From: Bacteroidia bacterium
GTDB lineage: Bacteria > Bacteroidota > Bacteroidia > Cytophagales > Cyclobacteriaceae
Assembly (NCBI GenBank): GCA_012031955.1
Contig: JAAURZ010000035.1
Span: forward strand, 1 to 10,664
Reading direction: 5' to 3'
Length of the DNA stretch: 10,664 bases
The position numbers and the translations under genes were made by a program. Within the stretch, counting starts at the first letter, position 1; each line of letters begins with the position of its first letter. Shown piece by piece: positions 9,011 to 10,664 of this stretch. The notes below the pieces were generated by a model. The model saw only the letters and a program-made list of their open reading frames with translations. It was not told where the DNA came from and ran no database searches.

Positions 9011-10178
9011 ATGGACGCATATATCGTAGCAGCAAAAAGAACTGCCAACACAAGGGCTAAAAAGGGAGGCTTTCGTTTCACACGCCCCGACGACTTCGCC
9101 ACAGACATTATCAAGGCCCTTGTAAAATCCATACCCGGCCTCGAAAACACCATGGTAGACGACCTCATAGTAGGCAACGCAGTGCAGGAAGCCGAGCAAG
9201 GAATGCAGATGGGCCGCATGATTGCGCTCACCTCACTGGGTATTGATACCGCGGCATGGTCATAAACCGTTACTGCGGCTCAGGCCTTGAAGCCATACAC
9301 CTTGCATCGGCAAAAATTCAGGCCGGTATGGGCCACTGCGTCATAGCCGGCGGCACCGAGTCAATGTCGCTGGTGCCTGTAATGGGATGGAAGACAGCAC
9401 TCAACTACACCATCGCCAAAGATAATCCCACGTACTACACCAGTATGGGTCTCACCGCCGAGCAGGTGGCAGCACAATACAAAGTGTCGCGCCAAGATCA
9501 GGACCAGTTTGCGTATGAGTCGCACATGAAAGCCATCAAAGCGCAGACAGCCGGAATTTTCAAAGAGGAAATAGAACCGATCTCCATTAAGGAAATTTAC
9601 GTGGAGAACGGTAAAAAGAAGACACGTGAATTCACCGTGGATACCGATGAAGGCCCTCGGCCCGACACCTCACTTGAAGCCTTGGCAAAGTTGAAACCAG
9701 TGTTCACGCTAGGCGGCTCTGTTACAGCGGGCAACTCGTCGCCTACCAACGATGGCGCTGCCTTTGCCGTGGTGATGAGCGAAAAGATGGTAAAGCAGCT
9801 TAACGTCAAACCGATAGCGCGGCTGGTAAGCTACGCGGTGGCGGGCGTTGAGCCACGCATCATGGCATCGGTCCGATCAAAGCTGTGCCCAAAGCACTCG
9901 AGCGTGCCGGTCTCAAGCTAAACGATATCGACCTTGTTGAACTAAATGAGGCGTTCGCGGCTCAGTCGCTTGCGGTAATCCGTGAGCTAAGCATCAATCC
10001 GGACATCATCAACGTTAACGGCGGCGCCATCGCGCTCGGGCACCCGCTTGGCAGCTCCGGCGCACGCCTCTCACTCACCCTGTTGAATGAGTTGAAAAGA
10101 AGAAACAAAAAATACGGACTCGTTACCGCCTGCGTTGGCGGAGGCCAGGGCGTGGCAGGCATTTACGAAAGACTTTAA
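9011..10178 (+). CDS. fadA: Acetyl-CoA acyltransferase (3-ketoacyl-CoA thiolase), two apparent frameshifts
   Basis: Joined frames give about 389 residues, as expected for a degradative thiolase. It cleaves 3-ketoacyl-CoA with CoA to acetyl-CoA and a shortened acyl-CoA, the last step of the cycle. All catalytic elements are present: the nucleophile Cys89 in [22 protein letters not shown], His345 in [16 protein letters not shown], and Cys375 in TACVGGGQG. The start [12 protein letters not shown] is typical of the family. Frames break near 9251-9254, just before [11 protein letters not shown], and at 9864-9865, where GG replaces the GGG needed for [17 protein letters not shown]. It lies 15 bp after the FadN-type gene and 41 bp before the acyl-CoA dehydrogenase gene, in one operon. 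A biosynthetic acetoacetyl-CoA thiolase is unlikely in this context. Confidence 0.9.
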
Positions 10179-10219
10179 AATTGAGTTTCAAAAAAAGTAC
10201 GACCTAATCATCAAAGTAT

Positions 10220-10664
10220 ATGAGCACGGTAACTGCAACCAAACAAACGATCAAAGGCGGCGAATTCCTGATACGTGACACGAACGCCAGCGACATCTTC
10301 ATCCCCGAAGAGTGGAACGAAGAACAAAAGATGATCATGCAGCAATGCAAGGATTTCCTCGACAAGGAAGTATATCCAAATCTTGACGCCCTCGACGCGA
10401 TGAAAGACCCGAAGCTCATGCCATCGCTGCTCGACAAAGCCGGCGAACTTGGCCTGCTGGGAACATCCGTGCCCCAGGAGTATGGCGGCTTCGGTATGGA
10501 TTTTAACACTACCATGCTCGTAGCCGAAGTACTCGGCGCCGGGCACTCATTTGCCGTGGCTATTTCGGCCCACACCGGCATCGGCACGCTTCCGATCCTC
10601 TATTATGGAAATGAGGAGCAGAAGAAAAAATACATCCCGAAGCTGGCAACCGGCGAATGGAAAG
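10220..10664 (+). CDS. fadE: Acyl-CoA dehydrogenase, N-terminal part, runs off the window
   Basis: The first 148 codons are visible in one unbroken frame from ATG at 10220. The segment IFIPEEWNEEQKMIMQQCKD opens the N-terminal helical domain, followed by AGELGLLGTSVPQEYGG, a segment strongly conserved in acyl-CoA dehydrogenases, then AISAHTGIGTLPILYYGNEE and KYIPKLATGEWK just before the FAD-binding middle domain. The enzyme introduces the first double bond into acyl-CoA using FAD, with electrons passed on to an electron-transfer flavoprotein. Its place after the FadN-type and thiolase genes matches FadE, a form of about 590-600 residues, but the length cannot be checked here. The catalytic glutamate lies beyond the edge. 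Confidence 0.9.
   Translation, partial: MSTVTATKQTIKGGEFLIRDTNASDIFIPEEWNEEQKMIMQQCKDFLDKEVYPNLDALDAMKDPKLMPSLLDKAGELGLLGTSVPQEYGGFGMDFNTTMLVAEVLGAGHSFAVAISAHTGIGTLPILYYGNEEQKKKYIPKLATGEWK

Noticed and set aside
1..10664. CRISPR arrays, insertion sequences, tRNA or rRNA genes, phage or defence genes
   Set aside because: I found no spaced direct repeats, transposase motifs, tRNA-like cloverleaf or rRNA segments on either strand.

Overview
The window looks like chromosomal DNA of a Bacteroidota member, most likely a Cytophagales-type organism. The evidence is a large FtsX/MacB-type permease carrying the phylum's typical motifs, a PadR-plus-prefixed-permease gene pair, an almost complete lack of Shine-Dalgarno sequences, and a TAnnTTTG-like -7 element before the MarR gene. 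Coding base composition is close to balanced. The first ~256 bases are clearly more AT-rich.

Layout: (1) Positions 1-256 are non-coding and hold a cluster of DnaA-box-like 9-mers followed by a nearly pure A/T tract with a (TA)8 run; this is a candidate replication origin (oriC). (2) Positions 252-2158 (+) encode an exported TPR-repeat protein of about 635 residues once frames are joined. (3) Positions 2161-4864 (-) encode an FtsX/MacB-like permease of about 901 residues, preceded in the same operon by a PadR regulator (4868-5200, -); the TPR and permease stop codons face each other 2 bp apart. (4) Positions 5467-6024 (+) encode a thioredoxin-like/AhpC-TSA protein. (5) Positions 6106 to the right edge (+) hold a fatty-acid beta-oxidation operon: a MarR regulator, then FadN-type 3-hydroxyacyl-CoA dehydrogenase/enoyl-CoA hydratase, FadA-type thiolase, and the start of an acyl-CoA dehydrogenase. 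The enzyme order matches fadN-fadA-fadE of Bacillus.

The acyl-CoA dehydrogenase makes the 2-enoyl-CoA, the bifunctional FadN-type enzyme hydrates and oxidises it, and the thiolase releases acetyl-CoA. The MarR protein is the obvious candidate regulator, and a 14-bp perfect palindrome sits just upstream of its gene. A different 16-bp perfect palindrome sits just before padR.

Four genes (TPR, permease, fadN, fadA) are each broken by one-base frameshifts, ten in all. Most lie in short homopolymers, and the joined frames restore full family length and catalytic residues. I therefore read them as probable sequencing or assembly indels rather than real pseudogenes, and give each gene as one reconstructed span. 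Apart from the candidate origin I see no clearly undescribed system; the rest is ordinary chromosomal gene content.
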